Shown here: positions 41,347 to 51,001 of the stretch, piece by piece | How positions within the stretch are numbered: position 1 is the stretch's first letter | How the letters are laid out: each line of letters opens with the position of its first letter | Assembly (NCBI RefSeq): GCF_900156645.1 | Contig: NZ_FTOC01000003.1 | Coordinates: 303,709-367,708 of the forward strand | Direction of reading: 5' to 3' | DNA: 64,000 nt | From: Salimicrobium flavidum | Lineage (GTDB): Bacteria > Bacillota > Bacilli > Bacillales > Halobacillaceae | The notes under the pieces: generated by a model | Told to the model about the DNA's origin: nothing | The model's input: only the letters and a program-made list of their open reading frames with translations | Database searches by the model: none | Made by a program: the position numbers and the translations under genes

Positions 41347-42291
41347 TTATCCCAAAATAGCGGATATAAGCAATGATATCCCGAGCAGCATTCCATAAAA
41401 GGTGTTTGTCTGAGCGGTGCCTTTCATAGCGGGCATCATATCGACGGGTGTTTTTTTGCCGGAAAAACTGCGCACTGCTCTCTGGGCATGCACGATACTG
41501 ATAAGAGCAAGGAGCGACCACCAGGGCAATAGTCCTGTGAGAATATACAGAATAGTCAATACATAGACAGCGATGAAATTGACAGCCAAAAATGCGACCG
41601 CACCTTCATGACCGAGGATAATCGCTAAAGTTTTTCTGCCGTTCTCCTTATCTCCCACACGATCGCGGATGTTGTTCGCCATCATAATCGCACCAATGCA
41701 AATAGCGACAGGGATGGAAATAGCGAAGACTTCTCCAGTGAATACCCCGGTCTGGATGTAATAGGCGATGCCGATAATGACCGGACCCATGAAAAATCCG
41801 GCTACGAGCTCCCCAAAAGGGGTATAGGCGATAGGGAGTGGTCCACCTGTATACAAATACCCGATGAGCATCGATGCGGAACCGATGAGGGCGATCCACC
41901 ATGTGGTGAGCATACAGATGTACACACCGAGCAGGACAGCAATGGCGAAAAATGATAAAGCAAGATATAATACCGTATTAGGTCTTATGCCATCCCGTAC
42001 AATCGTTCCGCCTATTCCGACGGAGTCTTCCGTGTCGAGTCCACGGACGTAATCGTAGTATTCGTTGAACATATTCGTTGCTGCCTGAATGAGTATAGAA
42101 GCCATCAGCATGGCAAGGAAAAGTCCGAATGCGATGGTTCCGCTCTGATGGATTACGGCGAACATCGTTCCGACGAAAACCGGAACGAAGGACGCAGTCA
42201 GTGTATGGGGCCTGAGCAGTCTCCACCATACATGGAACCCGCCCCGCTCATTCAGAGAAGCCCGTATGTCGTTTGTTGATCCAGTACTCAT
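41347..42291 (-). CDS. menA: 1,4-dihydroxy-2-naphthoate polyprenyltransferase MenA
   Basis: A 314-residue integral membrane UbiA-superfamily prenyltransferase that attaches a polyprenyl (typically heptaprenyl in Bacillus) chain to DHNA and decarboxylates it to demethylmenaquinone. The first Asp-rich motif is in NMFNEYYDYVRGLDTED, and the second is in NNIRDRVGDKENGRKTLA. About nine hydrophobic helices are visible. It is transcribed divergently from menF-D-H-B-E-C. ATG after GGAGAGAAG. Position and sequence are as in Bacillus. Confidence 0.95.
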   Translation of the reverse strand: MSTGSTNDIRASLNERGGFHVWWRLLRPHTLTASFVPVFVGTMFAVIHQSGTIAFGLFLAMLMASILIQAATNMFNEYYDYVRGLDTEDSVGIGGTIVRDGIRPNTVLYLALSFFAIAVLLGVYICMLTTWWIALIGSASMLIGYLYTGGPLPIAYTPFGELVAGFFMGPVIIGIAYYIQTGVFTGEVFAISIPVAICIGAIMMANNIRDRVGDKENGRKTLAIILGHEGAVAFLAVNFIAVYVLTILYILTGLLPWWSLLALISIVHAQRAVRSFSGKKTPVDMMPAMKGTAQTNTFYGMLLGISLLISAILG

Positions 42292-42456
42292 GAAGCTTCT
42301 CTCCTTTATTTTGATGTCATTCTAAGTTTAGGCAAACAGTATAGTGGTGTCAATCTATGTAATTGAGTCAGAGATAAAGGGGAAGGTGCCTTGTTTAGAC
42401 GTTCTGAAACCGAGGAAAGCTGATAAGACGCAAGTGATTTCATATTTTTTGGCAGT

Positions 42457-42485
42457 TTGTCAACAGATTTCTTGAGTCATATGTT
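42457..42485 (+). promoter_or_regulatory. men operon promoter
   Basis: TTGTCA and TATGTT separated by 17 bases, about 60 bases before menF. Confidence 0.6.
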
Positions 42486-42545
42486 AAAAGGGAATAAAAT
42501 AGAAGAAGATATGCCAAGCTGTCCCCGAGGGATAGGAGGAAAACT

Positions 42546-43940
42546 ATGTTACAAGTGAAGACTTTTCATATAGAAGATAAATTGCGGAAGGTACATGAAG
42601 AAGCGGTAGGGAAGAACCTATCCCTTCTTATGAGCGCAACAGAAAAAATTGAAGGGGTGGACCCTTTATCATTTTTCGACCAGGGCAAACGAATAGATGA
42701 ACACCGTCATTTCTGGAAGAGCGCTGAAGAAGACTTCACGCTCGTCGGTATCGGAAGCGCGATAAGTATATCAAAAGAAGGCCAGGGTCGTTTTCAGGAA
42801 ACAGATAAAGAACTCTCCGAATGGAGAAACAATGTCCGGCAATGGAACCCCTATGACAAGAAGGGCACAGGTACCGTTGCTCTCGGAGGATTCGGGTTTC
42901 GTCCCGATTCCACAGCGGAAGAACCATGGGAGGAGTTCCCTAACAGCAATATGACCATCCCTGAATTTTTGCTGACAAGCGATGAAGCAGGCTCTTTTCT
43001 GACGACGAACCTGCTTATCCATCCTGATGATGATATAGAAGCGGTCATTCAGAAGTCGGAAGAAGATAAAAGAAAGCTCTGCACTTCCTATAGTGATGAA
43101 CATGCTCCCGTTCATCTTGAAAAAATAGAAGAAGTGAGACCGGAAGAGTGGAAGCGGACAATTGCTGAAGCCACAGAGAAACTCGCAGATGGAACCCTTT
43201 CTAAAGTTGTACTCGCGAGAGAGGTTCGACTGACTTTCGATTCAGCTGCTTCTATCACCAAAGTACTTCAGGACCTTTCCTCGATGCAGAATTCGAGTTA
43301 CGTTTTCGCCTTTGAACATAAGGGAGCCTATTTTGTCGGAGCGACTCCGGAGAGGTTGGTTAAAGTTGAGAATGATGAGCTCTTCTCCGCGTGTCTGGCA
43401 GGAACGACTCCCCGAGGAGATAGCGAAGAGGAGGATGAAAGACTGGGTTGTGAGCTTCTCGGTGATCATAAGAACCGCCTGGAGCATGACTTCGTCGTGC
43501 AGATGATCCGGGGGGCAGTGGAGACATACGCTCAGGATGTCGATATCCCTGAGACCCCTTTGCTCTATAAACTGAGGAATCTGCAGCATTTATATACGCC
43601 AGTGAGAGCGTCGTTGAAGGAAGGGTTTTCTCTTCTTGATGTGGTCAAAGATCTTCATCCTACACCTGCACTCGGAGGATTGCCGCAGCAACAGGCCGTC
43701 GACTATATTGAAAATCATGAACTGATGAATCGCGGCTGGTATGCCGGTCCGATCGGTTGGATAGATGGCGGTCGGAACGGAGAATTCGCTGTAGCGATCC
43801 GCTCCGCGCTCATTCGTGGCAACAAAGCCTCCCTGTTCGCCGGTTGCGGCGTTGTGAAGGATTCGCAGCCTGAAGCGGAGTATGAGGAAACGAAAGTGAA
43901 ATTGAAGCCGATGCTAGCTGTTTTAGGAGGGGAAGAATGA
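42546..43940 (+). CDS. menF: Isochorismate synthase MenF
   Basis: A 464-residue chorismate-utilising enzyme that converts chorismate to isochorismate, the first step toward menaquinone. The catalytic domain occupies the C-terminal two thirds: LSKVVLAREVRLTF, YVFAFEHKGAYFVGATPERL, LAGTTPRGDSEEEDERL, HPTPALGGLPQQQAV and the final AIRSALIRGNKASLFAGCG. ATG follows GATAGGAGG. The stop overlaps the menD start by four bases (ATGA), the beginning of a tightly packed six-gene operon. Confidence 0.95.
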   Translation: MLQVKTFHIEDKLRKVHEEAVGKNLSLLMSATEKIEGVDPLSFFDQGKRIDEHRHFWKSAEEDFTLVGIGSAISISKEGQGRFQETDKELSEWRNNVRQWNPYDKKGTGTVALGGFGFRPDSTAEEPWEEFPNSNMTIPEFLLTSDEAGSFLTTNLLIHPDDDIEAVIQKSEEDKRKLCTSYSDEHAPVHLEKIEEVRPEEWKRTIAEATEKLADGTLSKVVLAREVRLTFDSAASITKVLQDLSSMQNSSYVFAFEHKGAYFVGATPERLVKVENDELFSACLAGTTPRGDSEEEDERLGCELLGDHKNRLEHDFVVQMIRGAVETYAQDVDIPETPLLYKLRNLQHLYTPVRASLKEGFSLLDVVKDLHPTPALGGLPQQQAVDYIENHELMNRGWYAGPIGWIDGGRNGEFAVAIRSALIRGNKASLFAGCGVVKDSQPEAEYEETKVKLKPMLAVLGGEE

Positions 43941-45682
43941 GCTACACAGAAGACCTGTCAAGATACGTCACTCATTTCATCGACCAACTTGCATTATCCG
44001 GGGTAAGCCATGCCGTCATTTCCCCGGGGTCCCGTTCCACTCCGCTGGCTGTAACTGCAGCGGAATCTGAGGATATAACGCACTGGGTCCAGCTGGACGA
44101 AAGGTCCGCTGGATTTTTTGCCGTCGGTCTGGCGAAAGAAAAACAGGAACCGGTCGCTCTTATTTGCACATCCGGAACAGCAGCCGCCAACTATTATCCT
44201 GCCGTCATCGAGGCATACTACAGCAGAGTCCCGCTCATTCTGCTTACGGCGGATCGTCCCCATGAACTGAGGGATGTCGGTGCGCCACAGGCGATCGATC
44301 AGATCGATATGTACGGGAATTATACGAAATGGTTCCATGACATGATGATACCGGAAGCGGACAGAGAGATATATGCGAGAAGACAGGCGGCCCGCTCCGT
44401 GTCAGAAGCTTTGAGCAGTCAGCCGGGTCCGGTACAGCTGAATTTTCCTCTCCGGGAACCACTCATGCCCGACTTTACGCTGAGCGGGTTATGGAGGAAT
44501 GAAACCACCTTTCCGCCGTTTACACGCGGCCGTCGAACTCTCGATGAGGATCAGCTCGAATATTATGCTAAGCTTCTCAGGAACAAAGAGAAAGGACTCA
44601 TCGTCTGTGGGCCGCAGACCGATCCTGAACTTGCGGGGTGGATCGGGAAACTTGCAGAATCGCTTGATGCTCCAGTGTTCGCTGACCCGCTGTCGCAATT
44701 GCGTGGATGGGGTTCTTCGAAAGATGCTATCATTACCCACTATGATTCTCTACTTCGCTCTGATTCTTTCAACGAGTTGCTCAGGGAAGCGGATTATGTC
44801 TTAAGGTTCGGAGCTATGCCTGTATCGAAAGCTTACTTGAAATGGGTGCGACGTGCCGACGATACAGAGATGTTCATCGTCGATCACGATGTAAGTTATC
44901 GAGACCCTTCCGGCATCCCTGGCGAATTCATATGGACTGACCCTGTGTCCTTCTGTAAAGAACTGATCCCCTATGTTGAAGCGCCGGACACAAGTTGGAA
45001 GAACGAATTGAAACTTTTCGACGAAACAGCAGCAGAGATCATGTTCGAAAAAGGAGAGGAGACGCTATATGAAGGGGACGCTGTGCACGAATTAGCTTCT
45101 CTGCTTGAGAAGGATTCGATTCTGTTTGTTGGAAACAGCATGCCCATCCGTGATGTGGACACGTTTTTCCCGGTGACCGGAAATGATCTCTCCATTTTCG
45201 CCAATCGGGGAGCGAACGGGATCGATGGTGTGACTTCGACGGCTGCAGGCCTGGCCGCTTCCGGACGCAAAGTGACACTGCTGACGGGGGACGTTTCTTT
45301 TTTCCATGATATGAATGGACTGCTGGCTGTGAAACAGTATGAGCTCGATTTGACGGTCATTGTCATCAATAACAACGGGGGAGGAATCTTTTCCTATCTT
45401 CCACAAGCCGGACAGACGGAACATTATGAAGCCTTGTTCGGCACGCCGCTTGATATCGACCTCGGGGCTGCGGTCAAGATGTACGGAGGCTCCCACCGCA
45501 AAGTGAAGCGAAGAGACGCTTTCACTGAAGCGGTGGCAGCAGCGATGACAGAGAAAGGGCTGTCGGTCGTGGAAGCTGTCGTATCGAGAGAAGATCATGT
45601 CGATAATCACCGGGACAAATGGAATCGTCTGGATGAGCGAATCGTGAAGAAGGTGGGAGAACATGTATCTCACCGCACGTAA
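43937..45682 (+). CDS. menD: SEPHCHC synthase MenD
   Basis: A 581-residue thiamine-diphosphate enzyme (2-succinyl-5-enolpyruvyl-6-hydroxy-3-cyclohexene-1-carboxylate synthase) joining isochorismate with 2-oxoglutarate. The N-terminal AVISPGSRSTPLAV and CTSGTAAANYYPAVIEAYY segments are family signatures. The ThDP/Mg motif is the GDVSFFHDMNGLLAVKQ to NNNGGG stretch near residue 450. Overlaps menF by four bases and menH by 20 bases, so translation is coupled. Confidence 0.95.
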   Translation: MSYTEDLSRYVTHFIDQLALSGVSHAVISPGSRSTPLAVTAAESEDITHWVQLDERSAGFFAVGLAKEKQEPVALICTSGTAAANYYPAVIEAYYSRVPLILLTADRPHELRDVGAPQAIDQIDMYGNYTKWFHDMMIPEADREIYARRQAARSVSEALSSQPGPVQLNFPLREPLMPDFTLSGLWRNETTFPPFTRGRRTLDEDQLEYYAKLLRNKEKGLIVCGPQTDPELAGWIGKLAESLDAPVFADPLSQLRGWGSSKDAIITHYDSLLRSDSFNELLREADYVLRFGAMPVSKAYLKWVRRADDTEMFIVDHDVSYRDPSGIPGEFIWTDPVSFCKELIPYVEAPDTSWKNELKLFDETAAEIMFEKGEETLYEGDAVHELASLLEKDSILFVGNSMPIRDVDTFFPVTGNDLSIFANRGANGIDGVTSTAAGLAASGRKVTLLTGDVSFFHDMNGLLAVKQYELDLTVIVINNNGGGIFSYLPQAGQTEHYEALFGTPLDIDLGAAVKMYGGSHRKVKRRDAFTEAVAAAMTEKGLSVVEAVVSREDHVDNHRDKWNRLDERIVKKVGEHVSHRT

Positions 45683-46454
45683 CCGTGAGTATTGGGTCGA
45701 GGATGAAGGAAAAGGACCTCCCCTTTGTTTCCTGCACGGGTTCACTGGCAGCACCGCCATATGGAAAGAAACGAAACGGGCCTTCCCGGATTTCCGTCTG
45801 ATACTTGTCGATCTGCCCGGTCATGGGAAGACGGGGGATGTCGGTGTCGTTTCCATGGAAGAGGTTGCAGAGGATCTGAAGGTGATTTTTGAAAAGTTGC
45901 AGCTTCCGAAGTTATCTCTTCTCGGTTATTCCATGGGAGGGAGAACAGCCCTCTATTTCGCTCTGCATCATCCGGAGATGGTAGATCGATTGATATTAGA
46001 AAGTGCCTCGCCCGGTCTTAAAACGGAGGAGGAGAGACAGGAAAGAATCAAGAAGGATGAAAAAGTAAGTGCCCTTCTGGAAAACGAAGGGATAGAAGGG
46101 TTCACGAATAGATGGGAAGACCTTCCTCTTTTCGAAACGGTCCGCTCGCTCCCTTTTCACAGGCGACAATCTCTTCGTAAGCAACGTCTCTATAACGACC
46201 CGACCGGACTCACCCATTCCCTGCAAGGGATGGGGACGGGTACGCAGCCGTCACTTTGGAGGCATCTGAGAGATATCGGTCTCCCTGTTTGTCTTATCGT
46301 CGGAGGGGAAGATGGGAAGTATGTAAAGATCAACCGGGAAATGGAGAAAGGTTTCGCTCGAGCTGAGATGCATGAGATAGAGGGAGCCGGTCACATCCCC
46401 CACTTGGAAAAACCGGACATTTTCTCTGAAATCATACGTAGATTCATGATATAA
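45663..46454 (+). CDS. menH: SHCHC synthase MenH (alpha/beta hydrolase)
   Basis: A 263-residue alpha/beta-hydrolase-fold lyase that removes pyruvate from SEPHCHC to give 2-succinyl-6-hydroxy-2,4-cyclohexadiene-1-carboxylate. The catalytic Ser is in LLGYSMGGRTALYFAL, the Asp in GGEDGKYVKIN and the His in GAGHIPHLEKP. The HGFTGSTAIWKE segment forms the oxyanion region. The ATG lies inside the 3' end of menD, after GGTGGGAG. Confidence 0.93.
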   Translation: MYLTARNREYWVEDEGKGPPLCFLHGFTGSTAIWKETKRAFPDFRLILVDLPGHGKTGDVGVVSMEEVAEDLKVIFEKLQLPKLSLLGYSMGGRTALYFALHHPEMVDRLILESASPGLKTEEERQERIKKDEKVSALLENEGIEGFTNRWEDLPLFETVRSLPFHRRQSLRKQRLYNDPTGLTHSLQGMGTGTQPSLWRHLRDIGLPVCLIVGGEDGKYVKINREMEKGFARAEMHEIEGAGHIPHLEKPDIFSEIIRRFMI

Positions 46455-46505
46455 TTCTTAAGGAAGTTTCTATTAAGATTTTTACATAAAAAAGGAGGAC
46501 CTTTC

Positions 46506-47324
46506 ATGTCAGTAGAATGGGTTCAGGAACATGAATATGAAGAAATTCTGTATGAAACATACGGGGGAATCGCCAAGATCACGATTAATCGTCCGGAAGT
46601 GCGTAATGCCTTCACGCCGCTTACGGTTCGTGAACTGATTGATGCGTTTACGCGCGCTCGCGATAATTCCAACGTAGGAGTAATCGTTCTTGCCGGAGCC
46701 GGAGACGCTGCTTTCTGCGCCGGTGGTGACCAGAGCGTTCGCGGTCACGGCGGTTATGTCGGTACAGACGAAGTACCTCGTCTGAACGTGCTTGATCTGC
46801 AGCGTCTGATCCGTGTGATCCCTAAACCGGTCGTAGCGATGGTTTCCGGGTACGCAATCGGTGGAGGTCACGTCCTTCACGTCGTCTGTGACCTGACGAT
46901 TGCTGCTGATAATGCAGTCTTCGGTCAGACAGGTCCGAAAGTCGGCAGTTTCGATGCCGGGTACGGAGCTGGACTATTGGCTCGCATCGTCGGTCATAAA
47001 AAAGCACGCGAAATCTGGTACCTGTGTCGTCAATACTCTGCGGAGGAAGCGGAAAGAATGGGTCTTGTGAACACGGTAGTACCTGTGGACCGTCTGGAAG
47101 AGGAAACGATTCAGTGGTGTAAGGAGATGCTCGAAAAATCCCCTACAGCTATCCGCTTCCTGAAGGCTTCGTTCAACGCGGATACAGATGGACTGGCCGG
47201 TTTGCAGCAAATGGGCGGAGACGCAACGCTATTGTATTATACAACCGAGGAAGCGAAAGAGGGGCGTGATGCGTTCAAAGAGAAACGCAAGCCCGATTTC
47301 GATCAATTCCCGCGTTTCCCATAA
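46506..47324 (+). CDS. menB: 1,4-dihydroxy-2-naphthoyl-CoA synthase MenB
   Basis: A 272-residue crotonase-superfamily enzyme closing the second ring: o-succinylbenzoyl-CoA to DHNA-CoA. Typical segments are [53 protein letters not shown] (oxyanion hole) and [21 protein letters not shown]. The C-terminal [20 protein letters not shown] matches MenB precisely. ATG after AAAGGAGGAC. Separated from menE by ~70 bases with a CTTACGT.. hairpin and short T tract that may be a weak terminator. Confidence 0.96.
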   Translation: MSVEWVQEHEYEEILYETYGGIAKITINRPEVRNAFTPLTVRELIDAFTRARDNSNVGVIVLAGAGDAAFCAGGDQSVRGHGGYVGTDEVPRLNVLDLQRLIRVIPKPVVAMVSGYAIGGGHVLHVVCDLTIAADNAVFGQTGPKVGSFDAGYGAGLLARIVGHKKAREIWYLCRQYSAEEAERMGLVNTVVPVDRLEEETIQWCKEMLEKSPTAIRFLKASFNADTDGLAGLQQMGGDATLLYYTTEEAKEGRDAFKEKRKPDFDQFPRFP

Positions 47325-47395
47325 GCACGTAAGAAGGAGCGTCTGATACAGGCGCTCTTTTGTTTTGATGACGTTATTCGAAAGGGGAGAGGTTT

Positions 47396-48847
47396 ATGAC
47401 CAGCATGCCGCATTGGCTGAGTAAACAGTCGTTCCTGCAACCGGAGCGACACGCAGTCGAGTTCATGGATGGTTCGTTTCTCACGTTCCGTGATTTGGAG
47501 ACAAGAAGCAAAAGGATGGCAGGAGCGCTGGCTCACGAAGGAATAAAGGAGAAGGACCATGTCGCAGTCCTTTCTGTCAATCATCCTTCCTTCATCGAGG
47601 TGGTGTTCGGGTTAAGTTATCTCGGAGCAAGGGCGGTTCTTCTCAATATACGTCTTACCCCGGAAGAACTTTCCTATCAGGTGAAGGATGCTGAGGTGGA
47701 AACGTTCATCTACGGACCGGAGCAGGCGGAAAAAGTAGCAGGCCTGGGAAATGAGAATCTCACCTTTCTTTCTTTCAGAGACTTGGAGGGGGAGTATCAG
47801 ACGCCGGAGCTGAAAGAGACCATCGAACTCGATGAAGTGTTCACATTGATGTATACCTCAGGTACGACCGGAAATCCGAAAGCGGTCCTTCATACATACG
47901 GGAATCATTGGTTCAGTGCTGTAAGTTCCGCCCTCAACCTCGGTTTCGACCGTGAGGATAAGTGGCTTTTGAATTTACCTTTGTTTCATGTGAGCGGATT
48001 TTCCACTTTGATGAAAAGCGTCGTATACGGGATGACGATTGAATTCCACGACCATTTTGATGCGAAGGCGGTGGTGGAAAGTATACGTCAGCGGGGGATC
48101 ACGATGGTTTCCGGGGTATCGGTTATGCTCGGGAAGCTGGTGAAGGCTCTCGAAGGAAAAGAGCTCCCTTCTTCTTTCCGTTGCTTCCTGTTAGGAGGAG
48201 GACCGGCAACAGAAACATTGCTGAAACAGGCGAATGAAGCGGGTATACCGGTTTTTCAGACTTACGGGATGACGGAAACGACTTCACAAATTGTGACTCT
48301 TTCCCCGCAGGATGCTGTACGGAAACTCGGTTCCGCGGGAAAAGCACTGGCAACGGCCTCTGTTCATATCGATGCTGATGAGGGAGAGACAGGGGAAATA
48401 ATGGTCGAAGGGCCGATGGTCTCTGAAGGGTATTACAATCGGGAGAGACCCACGACCCGTTTTTTTGCAACGGGGGACATGGGTCGTTTCGATGAAGAGG
48501 GTTTTTTGTATGTCGTCGGGCGTAAGAAAGAAATGATCATTTCAGGCGGAGAGAATGTGTATCCTGCTGAAATCGAAAATGTTCTCGTCCAGGTAGATGG
48601 AGTACAGGAAGCTGCAGTGGTGGGAGTGGATGATGAGAAATGGGGAGAAGTTCCAGCTGCTTTTGTTACAGGTGAAGGGATAGATAGACAGCATGTGAAG
48701 AATGCTTGCCTGCGTCTTCTCGCCCGTTTCAAACATCCGGCTTATATTTATCATATCACCGAGCTGCCGCGCAACGCTTCAAACAAGGTGATGAAGCACC
48801 TATTGATCGAAAGGATGAAAGAAGGGAAATACGATGAAATTGAGTGA
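47396..48847 (+). CDS. menE: o-Succinylbenzoate-CoA ligase MenE
   Basis: A 483-residue AMP-forming ligase activating o-succinylbenzoate to its CoA ester. The P-loop is LMYTSGTTGNPKAVLHTYGN. Further motifs are FQTYGMTETTSQIV, FATGDMGRFDEEGFLYVVGR and GGENVYPAEIENVL, and the catalytic C-terminal Lys lies in PRNASNKVMKHLL. Starts with ATG after AAAGGGGAGAGG. It is followed immediately by menC, which starts inside its last codons. Confidence 0.95.
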   Translation: MTSMPHWLSKQSFLQPERHAVEFMDGSFLTFRDLETRSKRMAGALAHEGIKEKDHVAVLSVNHPSFIEVVFGLSYLGARAVLLNIRLTPEELSYQVKDAEVETFIYGPEQAEKVAGLGNENLTFLSFRDLEGEYQTPELKETIELDEVFTLMYTSGTTGNPKAVLHTYGNHWFSAVSSALNLGFDREDKWLLNLPLFHVSGFSTLMKSVVYGMTIEFHDHFDAKAVVESIRQRGITMVSGVSVMLGKLVKALEGKELPSSFRCFLLGGGPATETLLKQANEAGIPVFQTYGMTETTSQIVTLSPQDAVRKLGSAGKALATASVHIDADEGETGEIMVEGPMVSEGYYNRERPTTRFFATGDMGRFDEEGFLYVVGRKKEMIISGGENVYPAEIENVLVQVDGVQEAAVVGVDDEKWGEVPAAFVTGEGIDRQHVKNACLRLLARFKHPAYIYHITELPRNASNKVMKHLLIERMKEGKYDEIE

Positions 48848-49913
48848 AGCCGTTTTACATCATATCGATCTCCCGATGAAACGCCCGTTCCAAACGGCCC
48901 ATGGCTATCTCGAAAGCAGGGAAGTGATCATCGTAGAACTGTCGGATGGAGAGGGAAGGAAAGGGTACGGGGAAATCGCTGCATTTTCTACCCCCTTTTA
49001 TACAGAGGAGACCGTGCAAACCGCCTGGTATATTGCGAAAGACTTTTTGTTGCCCCGTTTGGATGAACGAGGAGCTCCAGGCGAATTGTTCTCATCCGTG
49101 AAGGGTCATCCCATGGCAAAAGCGGGGATCGAACAGGCCCTGTTTGATTTATACGCCAAACGCGAAGGGAAGAGTCTGAGAGCGTTTGTCGGTGGGGAGA
49201 GAGAGGAAGTGGAAGCCGGTGGTGTAATCAGTTTGAGTAATGAGCCGGAACAGGAACTGCACATACTGAAACAAGCCGGTTTTCAAAGAGCGAAAGTGAA
49301 GGTCGAACAGGGAAAGGAGAGGGAGCAGCTGAGAGCGTTGAGAGAGATTGATCCAGATTTCCCTCTTATGATCGACGGCAACGGTGGCTATTCCTCTCCG
49401 GAAGAACTCACCTCTCTTGATGACTTCAACCTGTTGATGATTGAACAGCCATTCCGCTCCGGAGATTTTCATCTGCACCGTAATCTTCAGAAATCAATGA
49501 AAACCCCCATCTGTCTTGATGAATCGATCAGGGGGATGGCAGATGCGGAACAGGCGATAGAACTGGGCGCCTGTCAGATCATCAATGTGAAACTGAGCCG
49601 TGTCGGTGGATGGAGTGAAGCACTGATGATCCATGAATATGCGAAAAGTCGAAACGTGCCTCTCTGGTGTGGCGGGATGGTGGAGACGGGAATCGGCAAA
49701 GCGCACAGTCTCGCGCTTGCTTCTTTACCTGGGTTTACGTTGCCTGGGGATCTTTCCGGATCGGACCGCTATTTCGAAAAAGATATCATCAGGAAGCCTC
49801 TCTTGATGAAAAATGGACGCATTCCTGTTCCTGAAGGCCCGGGGATCGGTGTGGAGCCTGATATGGAGTATATAGAAAGTATCAGAGTAAATAGGCATTC
49901 CATCACTTATTGA
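48834..49913 (+). CDS. menC: o-Succinylbenzoate synthase MenC
   Basis: A 359-residue enolase-superfamily enzyme dehydrating SHCHC to o-succinylbenzoate. The acid/base lysines are expected in GFQRAKVKVEQG (KxK) and in NVKLSRVGG. Metal ligands lie in PLMIDGNGGYSS (Asp), LMIEQPFRSGD (Glu) and ICLDESIRG (Asp-Glu). Overlaps menE by 14 bases and closes the menaquinone operon. A Fur-type site begins exactly after its stop region, belonging to the next gene. Confidence 0.94.
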   Translation: MKLSEAVLHHIDLPMKRPFQTAHGYLESREVIIVELSDGEGRKGYGEIAAFSTPFYTEETVQTAWYIAKDFLLPRLDERGAPGELFSSVKGHPMAKAGIEQALFDLYAKREGKSLRAFVGGEREEVEAGGVISLSNEPEQELHILKQAGFQRAKVKVEQGKEREQLRALREIDPDFPLMIDGNGGYSSPEELTSLDDFNLLMIEQPFRSGDFHLHRNLQKSMKTPICLDESIRGMADAEQAIELGACQIINVKLSRVGGWSEALMIHEYAKSRNVPLWCGGMVETGIGKAHSLALASLPGFTLPGDLSGSDRYFEKDIIRKPLLMKNGRIPVPEGPGIGVEPDMEYIESIRVNRHSITY

Positions 49914-49960
49914 AAATGATTATCAAAATCATTGACAGATATCTCAGTTCTTTCTACACT
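49911..49960 (+). promoter_or_regulatory. Fur box and promoter of the siderophore reductase gene
   Basis: TGAAAATGATTATCA matches the 7-1-7 Fur core TGATAATNATTATCA in 14 of 15 positions. It is followed directly by TTGACA, 17 bases and TACACT. Fe-loaded Fur would block the promoter. Confidence 0.85.
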
Positions 49961-49987
49961 TGAAAGTGAACAGAAGAGGTGACGGAT

Positions 49988-50764
49988 ATGACCAGAGAAA
50001 TGATTACAGAAACAGAAGAGAAGTTCTTGAGCGGACATTTCCGCTACTATACGCATGAACATATGCAGGAGCCTGTGTTGGAGACGGTCCAGGCTGAGGA
50101 TTTGATGTCGAGAGAAGGCACGGCACATGTGCTGAATGATCTTCACCTTTATCTCGGTTCCCAGTCTTTCCTTACTACCGGTTCATTTTTAGGGAAACGG
50201 TTGGGGCACTACGCCGTTACCGTACCAATAGTGATGATGACCGTTTTGGACAAGTTCCCTGATGTATCTCCTGGAAACGTGAGCTATATACGTATAGATG
50301 ACAACCCGAAATGGTTCCCTAAGTTCCACCTGAAAGATAAATCGGTATCTCTCCCGGGAGAAGACAGGGAGGAATGGATCAGGGATAATATGCGACAGCT
50401 TTTCCGGGACTTTCTCAAGCCGGTGTTCTTCCATATTCATAAGACGACCCGTATTTCCAAAAAAGTGCTGTGGGAGAATGTGGCTATTTATCTGTACTGG
50501 CTTTATGAACGGAAATTACCTGAGTGGTTTGAAGGCGAAGAATTGGAGCAGAAGCGACGGGACTTCTATTTCATCATCAACGAATTGGACGGAGAACCTT
50601 TCGGGGAGAACAAGAATCCGTTCACTTATTTCAAAGATCAGCCCGTTCTACCTTCAGGCGCGAGAGAAAGAAAGTGCTGCTGTCTTTCTTACCGTCTTCA
50701 CGAAGATAGTACGTTCTGCAAGGTGTGCCCACATCTCAAACAAATGGAAAATTTGAAAAAATAA
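49988..50764 (+). CDS. FhuF-like ferric-siderophore reductase
   Basis: A 258-residue soluble protein of the IucA/IucC-C-terminal/FhuF-like siderophore-iron reductase type. The C-terminal cysteine cluster RKCCCLSYRL then TFCKVCPH is the 2Fe-2S-binding region of this group. It reduces ferric siderophore complexes to release iron in the cytoplasm. The Fur box in the promoter fits this role. An ATG five bases after GAGGTGA is chosen; a GTG three codons upstream lies within that site. No siderophore transport gene is adjacent, so the siderophore is unknown. Confidence 0.8.
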   Translation: MTREMITETEEKFLSGHFRYYTHEHMQEPVLETVQAEDLMSREGTAHVLNDLHLYLGSQSFLTTGSFLGKRLGHYAVTVPIVMMTVLDKFPDVSPGNVSYIRIDDNPKWFPKFHLKDKSVSLPGEDREEWIRDNMRQLFRDFLKPVFFHIHKTTRISKKVLWENVAIYLYWLYERKLPEWFEGEELEQKRRDFYFIINELDGEPFGENKNPFTYFKDQPVLPSGARERKCCCLSYRLHEDSTFCKVCPHLKQMENLKK

Positions 50765-50806
50765 CAATTTATTATAGTAAACGGTATATTTTTACTGAAA
50801 ATAAGG

Positions 50807-50896
50807 TATAATGGAAATACGGTAAGACTTTAGATTGTCTGTGAATTTCATTTCCTTACTAAGAGACGTTTTTTAAAAAAAACGTCTCTTTTTTTT
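50807..50896 (+). ncRNA. Possible small RNA (promoter-like -10 plus strong terminator)
   Basis: A TATAAT is followed by ~50 bases that can form a GGTAAG/CTTACT stem, and then by a very strong terminator. There is no open reading frame. The -35 is poor, so this may instead be just the 3' region of the upstream transcript. Confidence 0.35.
50861..50896 (+). terminator. Terminator downstream of the FhuF-like gene
   Basis: AAGAGACGTTTTTT pairs with AAAAAACGTCTCTT and is followed by T6 more. Confidence 0.9.
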
Positions 50897-50929
50897 GTTA
50901 TTTTCTCTTCGTGAGGCGTCGTAATAATA

Positions 50930-50963
50930 CAAAAACCCGGCCAACTTATGTGTCGGCCGGGTG
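50930..50963 (-). terminator. Terminator of the DUF6612 lipoprotein gene
   Basis: ACCCGGCC and GGCCGGGT flank a 12-base loop; on the minus strand it is followed by T5. Confidence 0.85.
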
Positions 50964-51001
50964 CATCAGGCTATCAAGGAGGTGTTCTCGTGCCTTCTGA
51001 A

